This document shows, piece by piece, positions 11,279 to 19,765 of a stretch of 64,000 bases of DNA. The notes beneath the pieces were generated by a model. It had not been told where the DNA came from. It searched no databases and saw only the letters and a list, made by a program, of their open reading frames with translations. The translations under genes were made by a program, and so were the position numbers. Source of the stretch: Paracoccus tegillarcae (lineage in GTDB: Bacteria; Pseudomonadota; Alphaproteobacteria; Rhodobacterales; Rhodobacteraceae); contig NZ_CP025408.1 in the NCBI RefSeq assembly GCF_002847305.1, positions 2,067,001 to 2,131,000 of the forward strand, read 5' to 3'. Each line of letters begins with the position of its first letter. The stretch's first letter is position 1.

Positions 11279-14200
11279 GGAACTGTCCCTATCAACTCAT
11301 CCAGCGCAAACTTCATGGCCCGCGCGTCATAGGGATGGTCGAGAACAATGACCAGGCCGCGCTGCGTTTTGGTCAAACCTCGCATCGCATCGTTGTTCCT
11401 GCTTCTGAGCGATCCGTAACGCTTACCGGTATCCGTCTTCGAGGCAAGCTCGATTGCATGAACCTTGCCATTCCGGTCGACTGCCATGACGTCTGGCCGG
11501 TTACGCGAGACGTTGGGTCCTTCGGCAAGATTATAGGATCGATTCATATATATCCGCTCAAACTTACCAGACATCGCCAGTTTGTTCGCGATAACTTCGG
11601 AAAACTGATTATGCCCGGGCGTCTTGTCTTTTTGGCCTGTGCCAAAAATTGTAGCCCCGTTCACCTCCCGTCTGGGACAAGGCCTCAACCCAAACGGATC
11701 GACCCATCCGTTGGGATCGGCAACATATCCCTGCGGTCGGGCACCCCCTGCAAGTCCAATCGGGTCCGGTGACAGGTATTGCGTTGCCTCTGGGTCGTAA
11801 TACCGAAAGCGGTTGTAATGCAGGCCGCTTTCTTCGTCATACCATTGGCCCTGGAACCGGATCGGGCAGTCGACCGGGGGGGCGTCGTCATTGGCGGCTT
11901 TGCGTCGCAGATCGGCAATATCGCCCCATAGCGACAGTTCGGCCCGCCACGGCACCGCGCTGCCGTCTTCCGAGAACATCTCGCGCGGGGTGCCAAGGTG
12001 GTCGGTGACGATGTAATGCAGCGCCTCGTCTTCGATCTGGGCCATCGGGCGGAGGCTGCCCGGCTCGTAGACCCAGTTGCGGGCCTGATCCCAGGCCACC
12101 GTGCCATCGGCGGTCATCGGCGCCTCGGCGATCAGCAGGTCGCCTTCCCATTGATAGGCGTAGCCGGTGCCGTCGCTGGTCTGGCGCGCGATGCGGCGGC
12201 CCATCGGATCATAGCGATAGCGCCAGTGCTGGCCTTCTGGTGTTTCCAGTCCGACCAACTGGCCCTGTCCGTCCCATCGCATCCGCCAGACGCGCGGCCG
12301 AAAGCCGGGCTCTTCGACGCGCTTTTCGATGACCCGACCGCAATTGTCGTGCTCATATAGCACCTTGCCGCGGCTGCGGACGCGGCCTGCCTGGCTTGCA
12401 ACGGCGTCGCGGTGACCGGCCTGGATCACCTGCATGATGTTGCGCGCCGGATCGTATTCGAACTCTGACAGGATGGTGTCGCCGGCGGCGGTGTCGCGGC
12501 GGGTGCGCGTGACCTGCCCGCGATTGTCATAGGCAAAGCCGGCGCGGCCCATGGTGCGGTCGTGCACCTCAATGGCGCGGCCAGCCAGATCCCAGTCATA
12601 GCTGCGGTGCATCTGTGCGCCGATGCGGGTCGCGATCTCGACCGGGCGGCCGCGGCCCAGCATCCCGTCATGTGCCTCTTCGGGCAGGCGCGACAGCGGT
12701 CCGGCGATCTGCTCGGCAAGGTAGCCCGCGATGTTATGGCCCTGCGCCAGCGCAAAGCCCGCCGGCGACTGGCGCATCGTTTCGAACCCGCGCGGATCGT
12801 GGCTGAACGATAGCGCCGCGTGATCGCCGATTTTCAGATCTGTCGGCAACCCCGCCTTGGTCCAGCCAGAGGTCAGATGCAGCACGTCGCCAGAGCGGGC
12901 GATCCGCTGACCCGCGACCGAATAATCCGAGGTGATCTCGCGCCCGTTCAGCCGCTCGGCCACGACGCGGCCAAGCGAGTCATAGTCATATTCGACCGTC
13001 GCATCGTCATTCTCGGCCCGGATCAAAAGCCCGCGCGGATCATAGGCAAAGCGGGTGACGGCGTCGCCGCCCTGTCGCCGGATGCGCGCTGTCAGCAGAA
13101 GGCCGGCGGCGGAATAGTCGTAATCCGTCTGCGTGCCATCTGGGGCGGTCTTGCGGATGACGCGGCCAACGGGGTCATGGCTGTAACGCGTGATCAGCCC
13201 GGAATAGTCGCGCTCGCCGACGAGGCGCCCCGCCTTGTCATAGCTGTATTCGTAGCGCTCGCCCATCTCGTTGATGACGGCGCTCAGCCGCATTTCGCGG
13301 TCATGCTCCAGCCGGATGCGGTGGCCTTTGGCGTCGACCGTCTCGGTCGGCAGGTCCAGCGCGCCAAACCGGAAATGGCGCGTATCGCCGGTAGGGCCGG
13401 TGACCGATGACAGCTGCCCCTCAATATCCCAAGTGACGGCCGAGACAGCACCGTCGGGCAATTCCACCCGGCGGATCGCGCCGCGCGGGTTTTCAGCGCC
13501 CCGGCTCACATCATAGCGCGTGGTCGCGCCGATTGCGTCGGTGAACCAATGCAGTCGCCCCTCGGTATCGTGGCTCATGCGGGTTTCATTGCCATCGGGG
13601 TCGCGCATCCGGTTCGGGCGTAGTTGCGGATCGTAGTAGATGCGCTGTTGGACATTCCCGGGCAGGTCGATGCGCAACAGCTGACCCTTGTCGCCCAGTC
13701 CAAGTGTAGTGACCTGGCCAAGCGGATCTGTCGCGCCGACGATATTGCCGCTGGCGTCGCGGCGATATGTGGTGTGGTTGCCGCCCGCGTCGGTCGTTCC
13801 CTGCAACAGCCCGTCGCGGCTGTAATGCCATTGCGTCGTCGCACCATCGGCATCGACCAGCCGCACCATATTGCCTGCGGCATCATGGTCGAACTGTACG
13901 CGCCCGCCCAGAGGGTTGGTCAGCGATGTGATATGAAAGGCGCGATCCCATTCGGTCAGCCAGACATGCCCCAGGGGATCGGTCTCGCGCCAGACGACGC
14001 CGTCCCCGGTCCAGTCATAGACCGTCACAGCGCCGTCCTGCGTGGTGGCCACCGTGCGCTGGCGTGGCAGGTCATAATCGATCTGCACGCCCATATGGCC
14101 GCTATCGGTCCAGGACTTCACGATGCGGTCGTCAGGACCGTATTCGTAATGGACATGCGTGTCCTTGGCGTCATGCCATGCAGTGATGCGGCCGGCGCCG

Positions 14201-15858
14201 TCATAATCATATCGCATATAGCCGGCCTGCGACGAGGTGCTCTCGCGCAGTCTGCCATCGGCGGTATAGGTCCAGAAAAAGGCGCAACCATCAGCATCGG
14301 CGGCATCCAGCAGCGCGCTCTGGATCAGCCCGCCTTCGCTGTGAATTTTCAGCGCGAACCCGTCGGAATGTTCGACCCGGCGCAAGCCGTCCAACCCATA
14401 GATCAGCCGGATCCGGTTGCCGTTGCGATCCTCGATCCGCGCCAGCCGACGCACCGTGCCGCCCTCATCGGCGAAGACGTAAAACAGTTGGGCTTGCCGA
14501 TCATGGATGAACAGATCGCCTGACAGGCGGCCCAACAGCTCTAGCTGTGGGAACCGAAGGTTATAGCTGAGTACGTCATCGCCGGGGGTGTGAAAGACGA
14601 TCAGACTGCCTTCGGGGGTCTGATAGGTGACCGTTTCGCCCTCGATGCGCAGATGCTGCGCCCATGTGCCCGACCAGCCCTTGCCCTGAATGCCCTGCGA
14701 TGTGCGCGAATGGCAGCGATCCAGCTGCAACGGAATGGTGCCGGGGATAAGGATGTCGGTGCGCAGGTCGATGAACTGCCCGGTCGCGACGTCCACCGGG
14801 TCGCCGCAAGCCGAGCGGCAACTGTTGGGCAAATCGCCGCCACGCGCGGTCGAAGGATCGCCCTTGCGCGGCCCGCCGCCGGGCATCGGCGCGATGTCCA
14901 GAAAGATGGCGGTCGATCGAACGATCCGGTTGGCCGTGCCCACATCGATTGGCAGGCTGCGGGCGCTGGTGTCGATGTCGATGACGATGCTGTCTATGCC
15001 GTCATTGATGGTGCCGTCGCAGGTGGTCTTGTTCCCGATCCGGGCGATGGGCAGGTTATTGGCAAAGACGGTCTCTGCGCCCTCGGCAACTGCTGATTTG
15101 GAATGCTCCTGACAGTCAACCTCGTCGCCCACGCGTGCCACGGGTTCGTTCTCGAAATAGACGTTGGGCGAGCCGTCCTTGATCTTGCCCTTGTTGGTGC
15201 CGTATTGCCCGACCGCAGATGCGAAACCGCCAACGAGACCGCCGGCGGCGCCGCCGGCTACCAGGCCGCCCACGATCGCAACAGCCGCGATCCCGCCGGT
15301 CGCGACGATCAGCGCACCGGCGGCGACGGCGACCACGGCGCCAACGACGACGGCGCCAAGAATGCCGCCAAGGCTCAGCCCGCTGTTCACATGCGCGATG
15401 TCATGGTCCTTGCGTGCGGGCATTTCGCCGGGTGCAGGCAGCGGCACGTAGCCCCGACTGGCCATGAAGTCTGATTGCATGAACCAATGGCCGGCGGCCT
15501 CACCGTAAGGCGATGTGAACTTGGCGGCGCGATAGGCGCCATATGCCCCAACGGCCAGCGGCAGGCCCACGGTCAACGCCGCCATGCCAGCGCCACCAGC
15601 TGTCGCGCCTCCAATGAGCCACGCCGCACCGCCGGCCTGTGCCGCCGGCAGCAGGACCCCGCCGATTGTCAGCACTCTGCCGACATCTTCGCGTTCCATG
15701 AATTCCAGACCGGCGTCCCAGCGTTGATCGCTGGCGCTCAGGGCGTATTCTTCGGCCAGCGCATCGTAGGGATCGGTTCCCGACCTGCCGGAAGAATCGA
15801 CGGGAAACGAGCCACCGCTGACGGTGCTGCCAACAGTTGCACCCTGTGAAAAACTCAT
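11275..15858 (-). CDS. Rhs polymorphic toxin with PAAR domain (T6SS effector)
   Basis: A 1527-residue type VI effector. Residues 60-110 and 165-235 are hydrophobic, Gly/Ala-rich pre-PAAR segments. PAAR-like motifs follow at about 230-300 (ENEPVARVGD, NNLPIARIGN). Then come a DPVDVATGQF start of the Rhs shell, many YD repeats, and the closing core YIVTDHLGTPREM...RFQGQWYDEESGLHYNRFRYYDP. The cage cleavage motif ends at DPFGL (residue 1391). The last 136 residues (1392-1527) are the variable toxin: RPDVMAV and then HAIELASKTD suggest a PD-(D/E)xK-type nuclease, although the usual Lys two places after Glu is absent. The chaperone eagR is just upstream and the immunity candidate overlaps the stop. 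Confidence 0.93.
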   Translation of the reverse strand: MSFSQGATVGSTVSGGSFPVDSSGRSGTDPYDALAEEYALSASDQRWDAGLEFMEREDVGRVLTIGGVLLPAAQAGGAAWLIGGATAGGAGMAALTVGLPLAVGAYGAYRAAKFTSPYGEAAGHWFMQSDFMASRGYVPLPAPGEMPARKDHDIAHVNSGLSLGGILGAVVVGAVVAVAAGALIVATGGIAAVAIVGGLVAGGAAGGLVGGFASAVGQYGTNKGKIKDGSPNVYFENEPVARVGDEVDCQEHSKSAVAEGAETVFANNLPIARIGNKTTCDGTINDGIDSIVIDIDTSARSLPIDVGTANRIVRSTAIFLDIAPMPGGGPRKGDPSTARGGDLPNSCRSACGDPVDVATGQFIDLRTDILIPGTIPLQLDRCHSRTSQGIQGKGWSGTWAQHLRIEGETVTYQTPEGSLIVFHTPGDDVLSYNLRFPQLELLGRLSGDLFIHDRQAQLFYVFADEGGTVRRLARIEDRNGNRIRLIYGLDGLRRVEHSDGFALKIHSEGGLIQSALLDAADADGCAFFWTYTADGRLRESTSSQAGYMRYDYDGAGRITAWHDAKDTHVHYEYGPDDRIVKSWTDSGHMGVQIDYDLPRQRTVATTQDGAVTVYDWTGDGVVWRETDPLGHVWLTEWDRAFHITSLTNPLGGRVQFDHDAAGNMVRLVDADGATTQWHYSRDGLLQGTTDAGGNHTTYRRDASGNIVGATDPLGQVTTLGLGDKGQLLRIDLPGNVQQRIYYDPQLRPNRMRDPDGNETRMSHDTEGRLHWFTDAIGATTRYDVSRGAENPRGAIRRVELPDGAVSAVTWDIEGQLSSVTGPTGDTRHFRFGALDLPTETVDAKGHRIRLEHDREMRLSAVINEMGERYEYSYDKAGRLVGERDYSGLITRYSHDPVGRVIRKTAPDGTQTDYDYSAAGLLLTARIRRQGGDAVTRFAYDPRGLLIRAENDDATVEYDYDSLGRVVAERLNGREITSDYSVAGQRIARSGDVLHLTSGWTKAGLPTDLKIGDHAALSFSHDPRGFETMRQSPAGFALAQGHNIAGYLAEQIAGPLSRLPEEAHDGMLGRGRPVEIATRIGAQMHRSYDWDLAGRAIEVHDRTMGRAGFAYDNRGQVTRTRRDTAAGDTILSEFEYDPARNIMQVIQAGHRDAVASQAGRVRSRGKVLYEHDNCGRVIEKRVEEPGFRPRVWRMRWDGQGQLVGLETPEGQHWRYRYDPMGRRIARQTSDGTGYAYQWEGDLLIAEAPMTADGTVAWDQARNWVYEPGSLRPMAQIEDEALHYIVTDHLGTPREMFSEDGSAVPWRAELSLWGDIADLRRKAANDDAPPVDCPIRFQGQWYDEESGLHYNRFRYYDPEATQYLSPDPIGLAGGARPQGYVADPNGWVDPFGLRPCPRREVNGATIFGTGQKDKTPGHNQFSEVIANKLAMSGKFERIYMNRSYNLAEGPNVSRNRPDVMAVDRNGKVHAIELASKTDTGKRYGSLRSRNNDAMRGLTKTQRGLVIVLDHPYDARAMKFALDELIGTVP

Positions 15859-15884
15859 GACAAACGCTTTCCCTTATGCCGGCC

Positions 15885-16304
15885 CTAGGCTCGGCGCGGC
15901 CTGAACGATGCGATGACTTGTTGAACCTGATCGCGCTGCTGGGCGCTGAATTCCTTGGGCATGGTGGCGGTGATCACCAGCGCCCGCTTGCCCGGCAAAA
16001 GCGTGGTGATGATCTGATGCATCGGACCCTGCTTGGCCACCCAGCGGCACTCGACCTGATGGGCAGGGAAGCCGCCGACATCGATCTTGTGCTGGGCCTC
16101 GATCTTGAAATCCTTCAGCGTTCCTTCGACCTGCTTCATCTGGTCGGCGACATATTCGTCAAAGCTCATGCCCCAGGGGATGTCGTCGCGGGTGACTGTC
16201 AGTGACAGGCCCGGTTCGCCGGAACGGCTGGCGGACAAGATATTGATCGACTGGTCTTTCCACTCGACCGGCAGCTCCAGGCTGCCTTCCTGTATGTGGT
16301 ACAT
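15885..16304 (-). CDS. EagR/DcrB-like (DUF1795) T6SS effector chaperone
   Basis: A 139-residue protein of the DUF1795/DcrB fold used by Eag adaptors, which shield the hydrophobic N-terminal segments of Rhs effectors and load them on VgrG. Family-like features are the early ...GSLELPVEWKDQSINIL segment, LTVTRDDIPWGMSF, and a late LLPGKRALVITATMP strand. It has no signal peptide, consistent with a cytoplasmic chaperone rather than periplasmic DcrB. Its ATG overlaps the vgrG stop by one base, and rhs starts 26 bases downstream, so vgrG-eagR-rhs-immunity form one transcript. Confidence 0.85.
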   Translation of the reverse strand: MYHIQEGSLELPVEWKDQSINILSASRSGEPGLSLTVTRDDIPWGMSFDEYVADQMKQVEGTLKDFKIEAQHKIDVGGFPAHQVECRWVAKQGPMHQIITTLLPGKRALVITATMPKEFSAQQRDQVQQVIASFRPRRA

Positions 16305-18301
16305 TAGCTGTCCTTGTTCAGGTGGATCATCCCGGCGACCTGATTCAACGTGTTGGCATCGAACGTGATCTGGGTCGCACCGAAATTCACGACGATCGAG
16401 GACGTGGTCATCTCGATCTTGCCTTCACCAACCGTCAGGGTGATGCTTTCGGTGCCGGTGATTTCGATCTTCTTGGAATTCTGCGTCATATGGTCTGTCG
16501 CAGCCAATTCCATCTTGGCCATGGATTCCGCCTTGATCAGCTCAACGGCTTTCATGGCGATCAATTTGCCGGCGTCCATCGTGATGTTGTGGTCGGCGTT
16601 GTAGATGATCTCGCCCTCACCGGCATCGCCTGCATTGGCGGTTTCGGTGATCTTGGTGGCCGTCGCGCTGCGGGTCAGTGCCACGGTTTCGGACAGGTTG
16701 CCGCTTTGCACCGCCTTGGTTTCATCGCCGGTCTGCACGGTGATCGAGCGGTCACCGCCCTCGACATAGGTGGACTGGTTGTCCTTGATATATTCTTCCA
16801 TGTCCTTCTGGGCGTGCATGAAGATCTTTTCGGCGCCGTTCGCATCCTCGAAGCTCAGCTCGTTAAAGCCCGACCCCTCATGCGTCTTGGTCTTGAAGCC
16901 GCTTTTCGTCTTGCTGGCGGGCAGGCCGTAGATATTGCCGTTGCTGCCATTGACCACGCAGCCCGTCACGATGGGCTTGTCGGGGCTGCCGTCGATAAAG
17001 TCGACCACGACCTCCATCCCGACGCGCGGGATGACCACACCGCCCAGCCCGTTGCCGGCCCAGTTCTGTGCCACCCGGCAGCGCATCGACTTGGCGCCCT
17101 CAAGATCCCAGTGGAACCGGACCAGAATGCGGCCAAACTCGTCGCAGTCGATCTCTCCGTCGCCCACGACCACGGCCGTCTGCGGGCCCTCGACCACCGG
17201 CGCGGGCGTGCGCTTGGGCGAGGTCATCGGCGCGGTGTCGGGCATCAGGACGTAATTGCCGGTAAAGCTATAGCCGTCGCTGTCCTGCCCGCCCGAACCA
17301 TAAGCCTCGCTGAGGAAACTGTAATCGGCCTTGAGGCACAGGAAATTCTCGCCGGTTCCGGGCGCGGGGTCACCGCTCAGCGTAAAGACCTTGCCGGCGC
17401 CCAGTGACAGACAGTCGCCCCTTGCGCGGTCGCGGCGGTCTTGTCCGCGTTCCTGGTTCATCCGCACCTTGGCAAGGATACGGCCACCTTCTTCATCCAG
17501 ATAATCGCCCGGATATTCATAGCTTTCCAGCTGACCCATCGCATGCAGGGCATCGCCGACGCGGTCGACCTCCATCGCCGCGGAGGGCGATTTGAAGTTA
17601 TAGTCGATCAACCGCACGGCACCGGTGGTCAGGTTGCGTTCCGGCGACCATTCCCAGAAATGCTCACCCTCGGCCTGATGATGGCCATCATAGCTTTTGT
17701 AGGGGCGCGAGCCGATGGATTCATGAGACATCACATCATCGGTCAGCACCATCGTGTGGTTGCCGGGGGTGTGGCCAAAGTGAAAGCTGATGCCGTGCCG
17801 TTCCATCTGGCGGCGCACGAAATCCAGATCGCTTTCGCGAAACTGCACCGTGTATTCAAGCACCGGATAGCTTTCGGTCAGCTTGACCTCGAAGGCCGGA
17901 TCACCAAGCGAGGCATATTCGCCCAGCACCTGTTCAAGGATCTGAACCACCGTCTTGTTGTGAAAGATCTTCTGGTTCTTGCGGCGACCCGCCAGCCAAA
18001 GCCATGGCCGCAACACCAGATCATAGCGGTGCCCGTTCTCGCCAACGCCGGCCCAACGGGTCCTGGTGACGATCCCGTCAAAGACACGCGGCCCCTCGCG
18101 GCCCTCGATCTCGACGCTGGCATGGGTGCCGACCAGTTGATCGAAATCGATATCGCCGCGCGTCGCCAGCGCCTCGATGCGATACTCGAACAGATCGTTC
18201 ATATAGTCCGAGCCATCAAAGCGCAGCAGCGCCAGCTCATCGGGTCCAAGAACGGTCGTCAGCCGACCCAGCCTGTCGGCTTGCTTGAACGGTGCGTTCA
18301 T
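16304..18301 (-). CDS. vgrG: Type VI secretion spike protein VgrG
   Basis: A 665-residue VgrG (TssI), the trimeric spike at the tip of the T6SS tube. It has the gp27-like N-terminal part, the conserved RESDLDFVRRQMERHGI and the gp5-like ...FGRILVRFHWDLEGAKSMRCRVAQNWAG segment, then PDKPIVTGCVVNG and a C-terminal beta-helix needle. It has no extra effector domain; the cargo is the Rhs protein encoded downstream. An AGAGGGGG ribosome site precedes the ATG. It is a close paralogue of the broken vgrG at 57250. Confidence 0.95.
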   Translation of the reverse strand: MNAPFKQADRLGRLTTVLGPDELALLRFDGSDYMNDLFEYRIEALATRGDIDFDQLVGTHASVEIEGREGPRVFDGIVTRTRWAGVGENGHRYDLVLRPWLWLAGRRKNQKIFHNKTVVQILEQVLGEYASLGDPAFEVKLTESYPVLEYTVQFRESDLDFVRRQMERHGISFHFGHTPGNHTMVLTDDVMSHESIGSRPYKSYDGHHQAEGEHFWEWSPERNLTTGAVRLIDYNFKSPSAAMEVDRVGDALHAMGQLESYEYPGDYLDEEGGRILAKVRMNQERGQDRRDRARGDCLSLGAGKVFTLSGDPAPGTGENFLCLKADYSFLSEAYGSGGQDSDGYSFTGNYVLMPDTAPMTSPKRTPAPVVEGPQTAVVVGDGEIDCDEFGRILVRFHWDLEGAKSMRCRVAQNWAGNGLGGVVIPRVGMEVVVDFIDGSPDKPIVTGCVVNGSNGNIYGLPASKTKSGFKTKTHEGSGFNELSFEDANGAEKIFMHAQKDMEEYIKDNQSTYVEGGDRSITVQTGDETKAVQSGNLSETVALTRSATATKITETANAGDAGEGEIIYNADHNITMDAGKLIAMKAVELIKAESMAKMELAATDHMTQNSKKIEITGTESITLTVGEGKIEMTTSSIVVNFGATQITFDANTLNQVAGMIHLNKDS

Positions 18302-18326
18302 CGGGCCGCCCCCTCTTACAATTGAA

Positions 18327-18354
18327 ATCGTACCAAATGCCGAGAGAATGTCAT
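18327..18354 (-). promoter_or_regulatory. Candidate promoter of the vgrG-eagR-rhs module
   Basis: On the minus strand, -35 ATGACA (18349-18354), a 16-base spacer and -10 TACGAT (18327-18332), 25 bases before the vgrG start. The match to sigma70 is fair, five and four of six bases. Confidence 0.45.
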
Positions 18355-18526
18355 TCTTTGAGGCATCAGGCCAGACCGGGTAACCGGCATGTCGGGGATG
18401 ATGCAGCGTGGGTTATGTGGCTGAAAAGTTAACGATCTCTTAACGAATTGACGTTAGGGCAATTTGCCCATGCGCGGTTTCGGCGAAATTCCGCCGACCC
18501 TGTCGCGCACTGGTTGTCCACCCGCG

Positions 18527-19246
18527 TTAACCGCCGAAAAGCCGCAGGGCCACCGGTGCGATGATGGCGGTCAGAACGGCGTTGAGGCCCATCCCGATGC
18601 CCGCGAATGCGCCGGCGGTTTCGTTGACCTGAAAGGCACGGACGGTCCCGATCCCATGCGCGGCGACACCAACGGAAAAGCCCCGCGCCCGCCAGTCCCG
18701 AATGCGCAGCGCGTTCAGCAGCGGGGTCACGATGATCGCGCCGAAAATGCCGGTGATCAGCACCATCGCCGCGGTCAGGGTCGGCTGGCCGCCGATCTTT
18801 TCGGCAATGCCGATGGCCACCGGCGCGGTCGTCGATTTGGGCGCCAGCGAGGCCAGGACGGACCCTTCGATCCCCATCGCACGCGCGATCATCAGCGCCG
18901 ATACAACCGCCACCGTGGAACCGGCCAGCAGCCCCGCCAGCATCGGCAGCGCTGCCCGGCGAACGCGCGGCAGATTGTCATAAAGCGGCAGCCCCAGTGC
19001 GACCGTTGCCGGGCCCAGCATGAAATGCACGAATTGTGCACCTTCGAAATAGGTCTGGTAATCGGTATCCGTTCCCCACAGCAGCAGGCCCAGCAGGATC
19101 ATTGCAATCAGCACGGGGTTGGCCCAGCTTTGGCGGCCGGTTGCGCGAAAACAGGCGTCGCCCAGCAGATAGGCGATCAGGGTGGCGGTCAGCCACAGCA
19201 GCGGCCCCTGTTCCAGATAGGACCAGATCAGCGCCGCGTCAGTCAT
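18527..19246 (-). CDS. lrgB: LrgB/CidB-family membrane protein
   Basis: A 239-residue integral membrane protein with about seven hydrophobic helices. The segment LAPKSTTAPVAIGIAE and the C-terminal AHGIGTVRAF are hallmarks of the LrgB family, partner of holin-like LrgA in controlling murein hydrolase activity or in transport of small carboxylates. Its start overlaps the lrgA reading frame by eight bases. Confidence 0.9.
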   Translation of the reverse strand: MTDAALIWSYLEQGPLLWLTATLIAYLLGDACFRATGRQSWANPVLIAMILLGLLLWGTDTDYQTYFEGAQFVHFMLGPATVALGLPLYDNLPRVRRAALPMLAGLLAGSTVAVVSALMIARAMGIEGSVLASLAPKSTTAPVAIGIAEKIGGQPTLTAAMVLITGIFGAIIVTPLLNALRIRDWRARGFSVGVAAHGIGTVRAFQVNETAGAFAGIGMGLNAVLTAIIAPVALRLFGG

Positions 19247-19622
19247 TGCGCTTCTCGGCCTCGGGGTCGGTCGATCCGGTCAGCCGCGCGACGGCGACAA
19301 AGGCCAGCGCGCCAGCCGCGATCGCCAGCACGGTGGACCCGGCAATGGCCAGCGCCAGCGCCAGCCCCTGATCGCGGATCAGACCCATATGCGCGACGAC
19401 GCCGACGCCCGCCGGCACAAAGAACAGCGACAGATGCTGCAGCAGGCCCTGCGATGTCGGGCGGATGCGCTCGGCCAGTGCGGGACGCACCATGCAGGCC
19501 GCGACCAGCAGCAGCAGCCCGATGACCGGGCCGGGCAAGGGCAGGCCAAGCCCGCGCGAGGCAACCTCGCCGACCAGCTGAAAGGAAAGAATGACCGCGA
19601 GCGTCCAGATCATGCCCGCCAT
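19239..19622 (-). CDS. lrgA: LrgA/CidA-family holin-like protein
   Basis: A 127-residue protein with four hydrophobic helices. PLPGPVIGLLLL and LFFVPAGVGVV are the CidA/LrgA signatures. The ATG at 19622 is chosen because AAGGTTAGG precedes it; 12 more residues are open upstream. It forms an operon with lrgB and is divergent from smc. Confidence 0.88.
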   Translation of the reverse strand: MAGMIWTLAVILSFQLVGEVASRGLGLPLPGPVIGLLLLVAACMVRPALAERIRPTSQGLLQHLSLFFVPAGVGVVAHMGLIRDQGLALALAIAGSTVLAIAAGALAFVAVARLTGSTDPEAEKRND

Positions 19623-19660
19623 CCTAACCTTATTTGGCGTTGTGGCGACCCCGTTCATCT

Positions 19661-19669
19661 TGTGGATAA
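19661..19669 (-). promoter_or_regulatory. Perfect DnaA-box sequence in the lrgA/smc intergenic region
   Basis: On the minus strand the sequence is TTATCCACA, the consensus DnaA box. It is single; no cluster, AT-rich stretch or other origin feature lies near, so it is at most a regulatory site and may be chance. Confidence 0.35.
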
Positions 19670-19765
19670 CCCTGTGTATCGCGCTATATCTTGCGGTTTA
19701 TGTTGACTCGTCGCGATGCGCTGCGGACAATCACCGCCAATTGACCGATTCTCGGGGACAGGCAT

